From NCBI RefSeq assembly GCF_910592395.1, contig NC_088311.1, positions 1,490,501-1,554,500 on the forward strand: a DNA stretch of 64,000 nt, read 5' to 3'. This document shows positions 50,650-63,505 of the stretch, piece by piece (positions within the stretch are counted from its first letter, which is position 1; each line of letters begins with the position of its first letter). Source of the stretch: Lineus longissimus. Lineage: Eukaryota; Nemertea; Pilidiophora; Heteronemertea; Lineidae. The notes beneath the pieces were generated by a model. The model searched no databases. It was not told where the DNA came from and saw only the letters and a list, made by a program, of their open reading frames with translations. A program made the translations under genes and the position numbers.

Positions 50650-53600
50650 ACACTGCTGTCTTGGTGGAATGTGAGGTTCACCAAAACAATGCACTGCAAG
50701 CAAACCATGAAGAAATATCTCTCGACGTCCAACCATGTTCTCTGGAGAGGTCAGAATTGGGAGACCAGCAATCAGAAGCCAACGGACAACTGGCAAGTCC
50801 AGAGGATATCTCAATAGAGGATTTACAAATCCCGGCACATAGACTGGATGATAAATATCGATATCATGTGTTTGTTTCATACAATGCCAATGACAGGCAT
50901 TGGGTAGAGGACGATCTTATACACAGACTAGAGGCAGAACCGCACAATTTCAAATCATGTTTTGACCAACGAGACTTCGACAAAAACGTGTCGGAAATTC
51001 AAAACATTGTGTGTTCAATTATGCTTAGTGAAAGGATTATTATCGTTCTGTCACCAAGTTATGTTGAGAACTCATGGATCCAGTATGAAGAGACGATAGC
51101 TCATATCACGGCAATATCACAACATAAACAACGCGTGATTGTTCTTGTCCTTGAAGACTGTGAGATTCCGGACGCTCTTAAAATGTTGAACTATATCAGT
51201 GTCCACAGCAAGAACTACTGGAATAGGTTGCTTCTCTCACTGCAGCATGGTAAGTGTTGATTTATGTCTATTGAGAGTCGAGATTATGAGCAAGTGCTCT
51301 GAATCAGATTATCCTGGGAAAGGTAGGGAACAGATCATGAATTGTGCAGGATGCGGGAAGGAGACTTCCCTTTTCCCTGCTCCATGCTTTTAAGAACCGT
51401 ACCTAAGAATAGTGACTGAATAATGACAGAATAGCTGTCTGAAGCCTTGACAGATCTACTAGTAACGAGTAACGTTATTCGTGTTGTTGACGTCGCTTAG
51501 CCATTGATTGTACCTCTAATCACTCTACCTGTCTCCTCAGGTGGAAATGAATGACAAGCCTCCGATCATTGAGAAAACCATCACTTAAACCACATCACAG
51601 TTGGCAGGGCCGGTACATATAAGCATCCCATCAATCAGGCAGCGGAACCCGTTTTCACGATGTTGATTTATCCCACTATTGCATTGGTTCTTTTAGCATC
51701 GATCCTTCATAAATACACACACTTAGACAAACCATTTAATCAGGCATACTATCGCCTCCCTGAGTCAGATTTGCATCCTGTGAAAGCATTTCATCGATTT
51801 CTTTGCCTGATGGATTAAATGTGTGTTTGTATCATAATCCTCGTCTCATGGGACATTCAACAGGATCTCATGGAAGGCGCGGGTACGGTGACCGCAACTT
51901 CTGTCATTCCAGTATATTTACCGCTATGCTCACTACCTTCTGCTTGCTCAATCAGCATTGGGGCCCTGACCATTAAAGACATCTGTGTTCATTCAAGGTT
52001 TGTGTCTCGTTATGTAACAGAAAAATGCATCAAGAAGGCTGCCTGATTGAGATTCTAAACTGAATTGAGTTTCAATATTGAACTCGCTTGATTGGTAATC
52101 CGGTTTGGCTCAGAAGGTTTCCGATCTTTGATGATAATGTTACTTTAATGATGTTGAATATTTCTGGTGGGTTGTGTGTATTTTTCACAGATTAGATTTG
52201 TTCATTAGGTGCACTGATTGCAGTAAAAAAGGAAATGATTTCTTTCGTTACCTGTTGCCTGGTTAGTAGACAAGAACTGGAAGCTGGAATGACCCATACA
52301 TCCATGAATACAAGTTAAAAACCAACCAAAGTTTTTGAAAAGATCACTGCAGTAGTTTCTGTTGTGGTTGAGATGAAGAAAATCGTGCATCAACAGTAGG
52401 CTAAGTCTCCATGCTATACCAAATGTATAAATGAAAATGACATATTTTCTATTTGTGAGACCACTGGAAAAATGCAACATCTTTCATCTGATTCCAATCC
52501 AAATGATGGGCAGATCCTCCGTAGATTGTGTTCTTATAAAATGTGTCCTTCCATTTCAGATGGTGTTCATGCAAGCGAGTCAACAAGTACAATGTGGTCT
52601 ATAGTGTCTTCATCCCCTGGTGAGTACCCTGACCACCCTTTTTAAAAATGATCGGGAAAAAACCCTTTTTTGCAAATTATACATTAATACCTGCCCGTGA
52701 CCTCTCTATGCTCCATTGCAACTGAAGCATATTTCATTGAAGAGATTGATTGTTTTTGCAGGCTTTAGTAATGGACAGGTTCTATCTAATGTGAGTGCAA
52801 GGATTGAGGGATGTTGGAAGTCCTGTTTAATCTTTGACCCAGAGGAAGTGCCTAATCCGTTCTTCAGCCAAGAGATCTCAGTGAGTATCACGTATCCGCT
52901 GGCTGGTTGACAACATATTGAATTAACCTAATACCATATTTACCGTCTTGTTATGTCACTTTTCACCTTCTACCCAGTTGCATACAAGCTATTCTGTTGA
53001 TTTGAGTCCTTGATGGATTGTTAAGGGCTGGTCATGCAGTAAGGATTCCAATCCAATCACGTATATATAGTTGTCAATTATCTAATTGCTAATGAGGGAA
53101 CTGCCATTTCGTATTTTGTTTCTAATCCACATTCATAGTAATTATGGATTTAGTCATTGATTGTAATACCTCCATGGTTCACCTAAACAATTACTTATAC
53201 ATGTACTAGACGTACTTCATATTTTGCTGTGATTTGGTGTAGGCCCTACCAGTAATCGAATCCATTAACCATTAACATTTATGTCGCCGAAAATTCAATT
53301 TGCATTCGGTCCTTTTGCATTTGTTTTCATGTACAGTATGCTGAAATGCTTTCATTGCCTGATTTCAGATCTCAGGCAGTGAGTATGCAGAGCTAATTAA
53401 GATGATTGGTCGGGAGGAGTATGGACAGAAGATGCCCTGGATCTATTCAGCCGTCCCCACCATCGTCCTCCTGTCTTTCTTCGCTTCCTGGTGCATTGCT
53501 TTCATTTGCGTGATCGTCCTCTATCCTGATAATACTCCTGGTAAGTAAGACGCCTTGCAGACAGGAGACATACTTCAACCTGTGATAATCATCACTGCGA

Positions 53601-55933
53601 TTAGTGAAAAAAAGATTGCATTGCATGTCTGCTGAGAAAATTAGTCATCGCTTGGTTTGTTATTTCAACTTTTGTTGCATGCGATAATTACGGCAGGTCA
53701 CAGGTCACAATAGGAATTGGCTGTCTGCAGGGACTCAGGGTCTGTATCTATGAGATGTTCGGGATGATCCAAAAACTGTAGATGAAGAAGAGGTTGTTAT
53801 CTATCAGTGTCAACCAGCTGCCGTGAACAGATTGTATGAGATTGGTGATTAAGTTGGTACCATTGAAGGGAAACAGCTATCAGTGTAAATAAAGAACTAC
53901 ATTGTATTTGATCATTGATGACGTGATAGAAAGAAAGGGACGGTGACATGTAGATCTTGGTGTCAATAATAAGACGTTAGAGATATACCGAGGTCATAAC
54001 AAGGAAATCGAGATCCGAGTTGTAGATAACAAGCTGTAATTGGATTCTCAGTAAATGAGACAGTCCAGCCATCTAATAGCAGGACATAAACAACACATGA
54101 ATCTGAATAAAAGGTGCTCTATCCTTGGTCTCTAAGCCACCTAAAGGTTCTTTTTCTTCGGTTGCCGTTCCATAAAGATCTTGCCCATCTTTCAGGTACT
54201 CTTCCTGTGCGCCTGTGTGTGTTTGTCCTGCCAGCAATAATGATAGTGGGGGGCTGCTTTCTTCGATGGCGAGCAGTAAAGATAGGCAAGGAAAGAGTGA
54301 GTACAGGCGTTGCTTCATGGCCCATCTGTATGCACCCAACGCACAGTTGAGGATGCTTCCTGATTCCCTGTTCCAGTTTGGCCAAGTCCATTCAATTTCA
54401 TTTCACACCTCGTTTCTCTTAAACACATGATTTGTAAAATAACCATGTCTTATAATGATGACATTATGTCTGACTTTATGTGTCATAAAGGCTTTTCATT
54501 CGTTGTGACTTGATGCAAGCTGTCGCTATATTTTCAATGTTTTCCCTCTCTCATTTACAGTATTCAATAGCAATGTTCAGTCGGAGCGTCCAGTCAAATA
54601 AGGAGCTTTTCAAACGAGCAAAACCTGTGATAGTCTCAACAGCAAGAACAAAAGATGACTTTTTCAATGTATCCTTTATCGACCAGTAATAGGCTGGATA
54701 TGCCATCGCCATTCATGTACGATGCAGCTATGAAATGACTTTAACTTCTAGTTAGTTTTAACTTCGACTTTAACGTCAAACATGAAGAGACCATAAAATA
54801 CAGTTCATTCCTTGACTTCAGGACAGATATACTTTCTTTATTATCAGCGACAGGAATGTATAGTAAGTAATCGGTGGTCCCGATCAACGTGTTAGCACAT
54901 TAACGGTGCCTGGTCACCGTCATGAAAACCCAAAATTCTTGTGTTCCTCCTCACAGTATGTAAGCCACCGTAATTGGTAAGCTGTTGCTCGTGAGTGTTT
55001 AACGGGATGTTGATCAAAACTCCTTGAAAGATCATTTCGGTAAATCGTCGGCGTTGAAGAAGCGTTGAAAGACAAGTGACATGGAGCTGGTGATAGCTAG
55101 ATCAGAATGCACAAAGTTCACTTGTTGTAGTCACAGTGAGTTTAACTCGTGATAGAGCTTTTGGAACTGGAGGAACTGGAGGAGGTACCCAGTTCAAAAT
55201 CCGGCAATGGCAATATATGTTTTTAGTTATCTGAATATTTCCCGTTCCAGGAGCACATCAACTTGTTTCTCCATCATTGTACGGATCGAGACATTATCAA
55301 GTTATCCCGGTTGATTGAAGTCTACACATCAAGTTCAGGATACTTAGAAGGGGTGAGTATAGAACAGAAACCTGTATTAGTGCCCAGTTGAAAGACTGTG
55401 TGAGGGAGGGTTTTTTATTCTTGCCTCTGTCCCAACCGACAGTCAGATGACAAAAATTGGTTCTGCATTCATTTTGTTCCATATGTTACCACAACCATAC
55501 AGTTTCTCACATTTGGTTGTATTTCATTGCCTCCCCTGAAGGTAGCTAGCACTGAGGCTGTTGCTGGTTCTTGCCTTCAATAACGAAAGTTGCAGATAAA
55601 ATATGGCACTCATGATTTGTCTCAGGTGTCAACTTTTCCTTTCAGACGAATATAGCTGAGAGGCTTGCTGTGATGTTTAGTTCTCCCTATGCCATCCAGA
55701 TGGTGTTCAAGAAGCTACCCCACCCGCTGGAGCAGCGCCATACACGACGACGACAATGCTTGTGTCAGTTTGTCGAGGAATTCCTGACGGCTTATCTTCC
55801 ATGTCTGCGCCACGAGGGGGCGTTTGACGTCCGACACTTACAGATTCTCTTCCTACGCTATCTGAACTGTCAATTAAAACCAGATCCTATCATTATGCAC
55901 ACATTAGGAATCGGACTTTCTCATATTCTATAG
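50650..55933 (+). CDS. TIR domain fused to a TMEM268-like two-pass membrane protein (5' end not determined)
   Basis: Eight exons join in frame: 50650-51249, 52560-52619, 52762-52880, 53369-53540, 54196-54296, 54561-54668, 55251-55352 and 55646-55933. Junction phases are 1,1,0,1,0,0,0, giving 515 residues plus an unseen N-terminus. Exon 1 begins with about 70 acidic, disordered residues, then a TIR domain: box 1 YHVFVSYNANDRHWV, box 2 SCFDQRDFDKN, the helix with SWIQYEE (Trp and Glu spaced as in active TIRs), and a box-3-like KNYWNRLL. The rest aligns with vertebrate TMEM268: FSNGQVL near the start, two adjacent helices (TIVLLSFFASWCIAFICVIV and CVFVLPAIMIVGGCFL), and a C-terminal segment with AERLAVMF and LEQRHTRRRQCLCQFVE. 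Both ends probably face the cytosol. No ATG precedes the TIR in its exon, so an upstream exon must exist. The donor after 54668 is GTATCCTTT, U12-like. TIR domains mediate homotypic signalling or NAD cleavage; the TMEM268 role is poorly known. Confidence 0.85.
51660..51818 (+). CDS. Possible small ORF, 52 aa, signal-like N-terminus
   Basis: The ORF lies in the intron after the TIR exon. It starts MLIYPTIALVLLASILHKY, which resembles a short signal peptide or anchor, and ends at TAA. A CATATAAG motif sits about 45 bp upstream. No family is recognised and a chance frame is the likelier explanation. Confidence 0.15.
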   Translation: MLIYPTIALVLLASILHKYTHLDKPFNQAYYRLPESDLHPVKAFHRFLCLMD

Positions 55934-57489
55934 TTTGAAAAGTGGAACTCGTTTCCTTTTTGACAAGTTTTTTCTGGTATTTATTTCTGCCTGAAGATAT
56001 ATATACAACTTTAAGGCATTTATGGCACGATCTTGCCCTTATCAACCAGGTACGGAGATCTCCTTACACCTTTCCAAGGACCTTCCATGAAGAACTAGTT
56101 CTTTGGCCAAGACACCGGCAAACTGAATGAGCAAATTGGGTCTGGGAGAATGGTCATTAGTCATAGGCCACAGGTTGGTCATGGATGGCCCTTCGGGGTA
56201 TGTTGCACTTTGGAAACTTCTGTCTTGAAGGTTGCAGCTTTGATCTATGCAGGCATCTTCATTTTCTGATAAAAATCAAATCATTCCTCCTCGCTCTTTG
56301 GAATATGCACTTTAGTTGTAAAGCTCATCAACCTAACTGTATACCAAACTCTAGTGCGTAATGTTGTTGCAGTTAGAATGATTGCAATGCCATCTCTTGG
56401 CATCGATTAGTTTCCCATCAGTTTAATCGGTCCGTCATCTCTTGTCAATAAAAAAGAATGCTCTAATGTTAATTGAATGCTGTTCGTGTTTCGTTTCTTC
56501 GCCTGTGCCATTGTTTTATACACCAGTATGATTGATTGTTTAACACTTTCATTGCAGGATTTGTTTCAAACACTAGTGTTAATTTGAGTTGCTGGAACAA
56601 AACAATATCCAAATTAATCGCGTGGTGATAGAATCTTCATGTTGTATAACTTTGGAACTAAAAGTCGAACATTTAGTTGAAGCATTGTTGCATTTATTTC
56701 ATTGTAAGGTTGAATGTTTACGTTTGTCATTAGTGAATTGTTGAAGTGTTTTCATTTTCTTGCGAGTTTTCTAAAGGTCGGGTTTTGAAGGATGGAAGAA
56801 GTGCTGGCACTAGGTGCTGAGAGGTAATCTGTCAGAGATGTCTGATTGTACATTTAGTGAGTTTCGAATTGAGGAGTCTCTAGGTATGTGCCTGACTGGT
56901 AAATAACAAGTTAAGATATCAACGAAATTTGGGTTCAGAGAAGTTGCAATGGAACCTCGCTTATTAGTCCGGAAAGCTTTCTACTAATACCATGAATAAA
57001 TAAATAATAATGATGTATTATTCATGCTTATACACCATTAGCGTCTCAAGGTATCACTGTACAGAAAGTATATTTTGGCATCTGGGTGCTCTTAATTTGT
57101 TGTTTATTCCTTCACCTAATAGCTGCATTATATTGTTATTTGTGTCTTGGCAAGTCAGTGTCGATGTGACTACCGGGATGTACCATTTTGCGGATGTTCT
57201 TAACTTCCCTGTCTGAAACCTCAATATTGTTGGACATTTTGAATAAATTTGACATTTCTGGAAATTCTTGTTTTTGTATCTTATCATCACACTCCGGACG
57301 CAGTGGACCAGCCTCGTTCCTCCCCCTAAGGAGACCCAATTAGGATGACGCAATGGACTGCCCAGGGAGTCTACTTATTATAGGCCTGCATAGCAATGAG
57401 TGATCCTCTGACAGATGGCTCCATGATGTGGGACAATTATTGTTTAATTGACTTCATATCTAATTGTGGTATGACTACTCACGGGACAC
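55934..57489. other. TMEM268-like 3' UTR and intergenic DNA
   Basis: The first 500 bases or so are probably 3' UTR up to the AATAAA at 56447. Beyond that no gene or structured RNA is seen. Open frames of 60-99 codons on both strands lack motifs. Confidence 0.45.
56447..56452 (+). terminator. Poly(A) signal of the TIR-TMEM268 gene
   Basis: AATAAA lies about 510 nt past the stop codon, in TTGTCAATAAAAAAG, with a GT-rich stretch downstream. It is the first AATAAA I see after the stop. Confidence 0.55.
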
Positions 57490-57626
57490 AACCGGTGTAG
57501 CAGTCTTAAATGTCCTCCTGGTAAAAAGTCCATACCTACTTTTTTGTGACGGATGGGTTCTACTTACCAATATCCTTGTCCCCGAAAAATCCAATCCTGG
57601 GACACTCAAAACTGTTACACCAGGTT
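57490..57626 (+). mobile_element. Short inverted-repeat element related to the one at 24962
   Basis: AACCGGTGTAGCAG on the left and CTGTTACACCAGGTT on the right are inverted, and the right side carries a GACACTCAAAACT block like the copy at 24962-25166. It is degenerate, about 137 bp, and without coding capacity. Confidence 0.4.
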
Positions 57627-58439
57627 AAGAGTAACTTCAACCCTTCAGTCTCTTGTATTCAGTAAATGGGATTTGGGGTTTAAACCATGTGTCTTGAAAG
57701 ATGCTAGGCGGGTGTCTGCAACCCATACAGGGTATAGGAAGTATTCAAAGTGTTTGATTATACATAACACTGAACGTGTTGTGACCTCCGCTTTGGGAAA
57801 GGATGACGGAGGAGGAGATGTTTGAGATGATACCACAGGCAGACATGGATGGAGATTGACAAGGTAAAGACCTATTTCTGATAGTGTCCAGCTTATAATG
57901 CTGTTGGTTGTGACACTGTCATAGAGGAAGAGTTTCCAGATTGTGACCAGCTGCGTTGTTGGTTGTGACAACATCAAAGTAAGATCCTTTACGACAGCAC
58001 AGTCAAACATCTCTTTTTTATCTGGACCCATCCATGGTTGCAGTTACTTTGCATTTCGTAAAGCCCAAGTGGCCAGCAGACCAGAGACCTAGATAAACCA
58101 TGTCCTTCAGTGGGCACTTCTTGACCAGCAGGACACTACCTATGTTTAAAGGACAGCGTTCCTGGTTCCAATTAGACAATTTCATTCAATGTCCCCATTG
58201 AAATCAGACAATGACAGAATGTGTGGCCACTGGAGGATGAAAAGGGGCACAGATCGGGCCACCACTGTGGGTCATACCAGTGGATCAACTGTGGTTATTG
58301 TCCTCCAATACCAGTGGGCCACTGGGGGGCTGCTACTAGCTCTCGCTCCTCTCATTTGCCACCATTGCCGACTGATGCTGGCTGCCTGAGACTACCTCCT
58401 GCTTCACCAGCGTGGGAGACAGCTAGGAACCGGGCTTTT

Positions 58440-59060
58440 CGATGTGCCATCTCTACTGGGCGTGATATGTCTCCACTGGATGTTACATGTCTATACAGAG
58501 TGTGATATGAAGCTACAGGGTTGCACTATGTCTCGTTCGGATGTACTTTCTCTCGACATGGTGCACCATTATGTCTTCAGGGTGTGACAGGTCTCTCCTG
58601 GATGTGCCATCCCACACGTGAGTCTGTCATGTTCTGCTGGGTACCACATCTCCACTGGATAACCTATAGTATGATGTGTTATGTCGTCTGTACATGGTGT
58701 GCCTTGTCTCGACTGGATGTGTTATGTTTTTGCTAGATTTGCTCTGTCTCTATTAATCGTGCCATCTCCCTATATATGGTACACCATGTTTCTACAGGGT
58801 GTGCCAAGGCTCTACTGGATGTGCATGTCTCTGCCGGATGTGTTATGTCTCTGCTTAGCGGGATCTGTCTCTACTTAATGTATCATCTCTTTACATGGTA
58901 TACCATGTTTCTACATGGAGCGCCATTCATGTGAATGTGCCTCTTCTCTCCGGCCAGGGTCTGACTGGTCTTCCCTGGATGTGCCATGCCTGGATGGAGT
59001 CTGTCGTGTTCCATAACAGGGTGTAACATGTCTCTATAAGATTGATGTGTCATGTATGGA
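58440..59060 (+). repeat. Degenerate tandem repeat, about 20-bp motif
   Basis: A motif close to TGTCTCTACTGGATGTGCCA recurs many times with substitutions and uneven spacing over about 600 bp. It is an old, decayed minisatellite. Open frames across it are by-products of the repeat. Confidence 0.75.
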
Positions 59061-59539
59061 AATTATTGATTACCGTAACTAAGCTAGACATGACAGACCA
59101 ATGAATAGACCAATAAATAGTCATGCATGGTAAACTGTGCATGTCTGCAGGCTACAACATGGTCTTCATTGGCCATCAGGTTATGTCTTCTGTCGGAGTT
59201 CAGTCAAGCAGCAACTTGATTTAGAGCCTAAGGGTTTGGCATCATCTTGGGCGTGGTGCAACAAAAAGGTTTACAACAGTACCAGTCGTAAAGAGTTAAG
59301 ATTGATGCTATAAGGACAATACGTCGAAAAAGACTGGCCTAATTTGTCACTGAACAGTCGGACAGCACACCCCCATACATCAAATTCCCTACATGAGAAT
59401 GCGTGAGACAATGAGAGATAGAGCAAAATAAGAAGTCCCAACTAGACAGCGGGCCGGCCAACTATGCCCGGTATGTTTGTTACTGCCTCATCTCTCCAAG
59501 CATGTTGGCAAGATGGTGGGACGGTGAAGCCTGATTCGG

Positions 59540-59870
59540 TAAGGTTGTGATTATCTTATCTCTTGCACAGTTTTGACAACGCAGTACAGTGAAGCTATAG
59601 TAGAGCTGCCAACTTGATTCCATTTAGCCTGGTTGTGACTCTCCCGTCTCTCTTGCCGTTTTGAGGACATGCTAGAGCTGCCAGGCAGTTGGTCCGGTTG
59701 TGACTGTCTCATCTCACTCATTGTGTTGACAAGACAAGTTTCGTCCAGTTGTGACTCTCTAATCTCTACAACTGGACCAAGCTCACTGTGTTGCGAGGCA
59801 GTGGAGCTGCCTGGCCTGGTCTGCTTGTGACTATCGACTACTTTGACTCTCTCATTGTGTCATTTTTACA
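59540..59870 (+). repeat. Degenerate tandem repeat with GTTGTGACTCTC core
   Basis: GGTTGTGACTCTCTCATCTC-like cores occur at about 59544, 59632, 59695, 59748 and 59824, separated by 53-88 bp, with recurring GAGCTGCCA and TGTGTTGACA blocks between them. It is a second decayed repeat array, distinct from the one just upstream. Confidence 0.65.
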
Positions 59871-60169
59871 AAAATAAACAATATAAACTCCGATATTAGA
59901 AAGAAGCAATTTATATACGACATAAAATGTATTACACTTCAGATGATAAATGCAGCGTCCCACTTGTACAGACAGTCATTGTAGAAAGAAACCAACAAAA
60001 AGTATTTCAGTCCTTGGATATCACTAAACAATTGATCCTTTCCTATCATCCAGGCACAGTTCATTCAATGAATGTCCAGAACCAGCATATTCAATGATTG
60101 ACTAAAGTAGTTCTCACAATAGTGTTCGCAGGTTTCAAGTCTCCAACCCGACACAGGTGTTCCTTGCCC

Positions 60170-61615
<1,446 letters not shown>

Positions 61616-61620
61616 GTTGT

Positions 61621-62030
61621 TGCACTCAACAACGTCTACCAGCGTCCACCAGGTTTACAAGCATTTTTCAAGTCATCAAAATAAAATCTAATGGTCATAA
61701 AAGAAATAAGCAGTACATTTTCCAAATTTCCTGATTGTTTCATGACATTTGTGTGCTAGATTAGCTAGTTGTTGTCTAAAATGTACCAGCATCCAACACT
61801 GAATCGGCGGCCATGTTGGATTTGGAGGAAAGATAGGGCTTCCCAATCTCAAAAGGAGCCCTGTGATTTTAGATAATATCTCCTTTATCTAACACCCAAA
61901 TGTCATGAAATTTTCAGGAAATGTGTTTTATGGTGTACTTTTTACGTTTATGCTACCCAATTTTATTTTGATGACTTTATACCCGACTTTAAACCTGGTA
62001 GACGCTGGTGGACGCTGGTTGACGCTGTTT
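61621..62030. mobile_element. Long foldback (inverted-repeat) element at the POLR2D 5' end
   Basis: A left arm from about 61621 to 61785 is repeated inverted from about 61865 to 62030. Matching blocks in order are GTCTACCAGCGTCCACCAGG / CTGGTGGACGCTGGT, AAGTCATCAAAATAAAAT / ATTTTATTTTGATGACTT (a perfect 18 bp), TTTCATGACATTTG / CAAATGTCATGAAA, and TCTAAAAT / ATTTTAGA. The spacer is about 80 bp. The outer end is six bases from the start codon, so the element supplies the 5' UTR or promoter. No transposase is encoded. Confidence 0.7.
61806..61818 (-). promoter_or_regulatory. YY1-like motif upstream of POLR2D
   Basis: On the minus strand this reads CAACATGGCCGCC, close to the YY1 consensus AANATGGCGGC. 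The same 13 bases occur across the POLR2D start codon (61607-61619), 199 bp away. A related CCAAGATGGCAGC lies at 62113-62125. YY1-type sites near transcription starts are common in animal housekeeping genes. Confidence 0.35.
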
Positions 62031-63382
62031 AGAATGACCGATGTTGTTGATTGAATCTCCACTCGCAAGGTTCGCAAAGTGCTACTAACTGCTTAAACCT
62101 TTGTAACGGGTGGCTGCCATCTTGGTTCAAAAACCACAAATTCATACTTTTTAAGACTTTTCCTGGAATAATAGATTTGTCTGATTAGTCTTTATGAACA
62201 CATATTTACCCTAACTATTAAGTGCTTATATAAATTTTATAATTTTCACTTGAATATCCGTGCATTTTGTTAAAATACGATCAAAACTTGAGAACTATTT
62301 GTGTATTGGCAGTGAACTGGCCGGAATATTCATACGTTCGTAAGTCGGCAGAGGTGCCCTAAACGATGTTACGTCGGTACCCAACTCCTAACTAGCCGAA
62401 AGTTTCTCGGATTGAGCCGGGAAACAGTCTGCTGGTTGTCTGGTCAGGTTGAGAAGACATTGACACAACCTTCAAAGGGTCTTTTAGCTGTACAAGACAA
62501 CATTACACTTGCGTTCTACATTGGTGATACAAGACAACTGATTAGGTTGGAAGAATTTCCTAGCCCAGAGTCGCAAAACCCTTAGAGAAGCAACGAAATG
62601 AAGAGAAGCTGTTTAGGGAACATTTGACCCAAATCCCTTCAAGAAGTGAGACACCACTTCGGGGGAACGAGTGTGATGGTCCAAGATAGTTGGGGTCACG
62701 ATATGAGTATCATCTAAATTGGTCTTGGAAAAGAAGTTATTTGCGTCGCTAACTTTTACTTATTACTGTTTTACCAACCACAGCGCCGGACAATGATATT
62801 GATGCGTCACCATACAATTTAAATCTCATCGGTCACCGAATAATGGTATAATCGGAATGTCGTTTTATTTCTTGTTATTTGATAGCGTCACGCAAGGGAT
62901 AGTTCTTAAACATTGAAAGAGAAGTAGTTTACAATGTGGTTTATAGTTGGAGAACATTGTGCTTGACATAGTTCAGTGGAAATGCAGTGTTGCGCGTCTT
63001 GTCCTCTCTCATTGGCGGAGGAGATGGTAGTTGGCGCGGTATCAGGGTGTTACAGTGAGACACGTGGTCGCCATTCATACCGGGGCATTCATCTTTTACC
63101 CTACATCAAATATCATGTCTACTGACCAAACGCGGCTTCAACTTCAAAAGTAGCCTGAAAGTTGATATTTCGTTACTTGGGAGCGACAACTTGGAGAGGT
63201 TGTAGTGTACAAAGCGAGCTGACACAATACGGGAGCGAACCGACTTCTGTTGTTGAGTTGTAACACGAGCGTCACCCGATCAACGAAGGGATTTTCTCAA
63301 ATCGTAGCCACCCTGGTGCGCCTACAAATAGGGAGGGATATTCCTTCGGACCTCATAACGCAACTTGTAAGGACGGAGTAGC
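62031..63382. other. Intergenic region with promoters of POLR2D (leftward) and the next gene (rightward)
   Basis: No coding region is seen. A minus-strand CCAAGATGGCAGC at 62113-62125 is YY1-like. The right-hand third is presumed 5' flank and UTR of the signal-peptide gene starting at 63383. There is no TATA box at a sensible distance. Confidence 0.45.
63011..63040 (+). promoter_or_regulatory. Possible CCAAT and E2F-like sites upstream of the right-edge gene
   Basis: ATTGGCGG (an inverted CCAAT core) at about 63011 and TTGGCGCGG, close to the E2F consensus, at about 63031 lie 350 bp upstream of the ATG at 63383. Both are short motifs and may be fortuitous. Confidence 0.25.
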
Positions 63383-63505
63383 ATGCCAGGAGAAAAGACT
63401 GCCAAATCGACCATCATGAAGTGGACCGCAGTGATCCCGATCCTCGGCTTGTTCGCCCTGGCCTGCACAGTCACGCAAGCAGCTCCTGCACCTACACATA
63501 CAACG
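63383..63505 (+). CDS. First exon of a secreted or membrane protein (runs past right edge)
   Basis: An ATG in GTAGCATGCC opens 41 codons ending phase 0 at ACG|GTAAGT. The peptide has a basic start (MPGEKTAKSTIMK), a hydrophobic core (AVIPILGLFALACTV) and a small-residue cleavage region (TQAAPAP), which is a typical signal peptide; cleavage after TQA is plausible. The mature part begins with a Pro- and Thr-rich stretch. Too little is visible to name the family. No second exon is evident in the last 495 bases. Confidence 0.65.
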
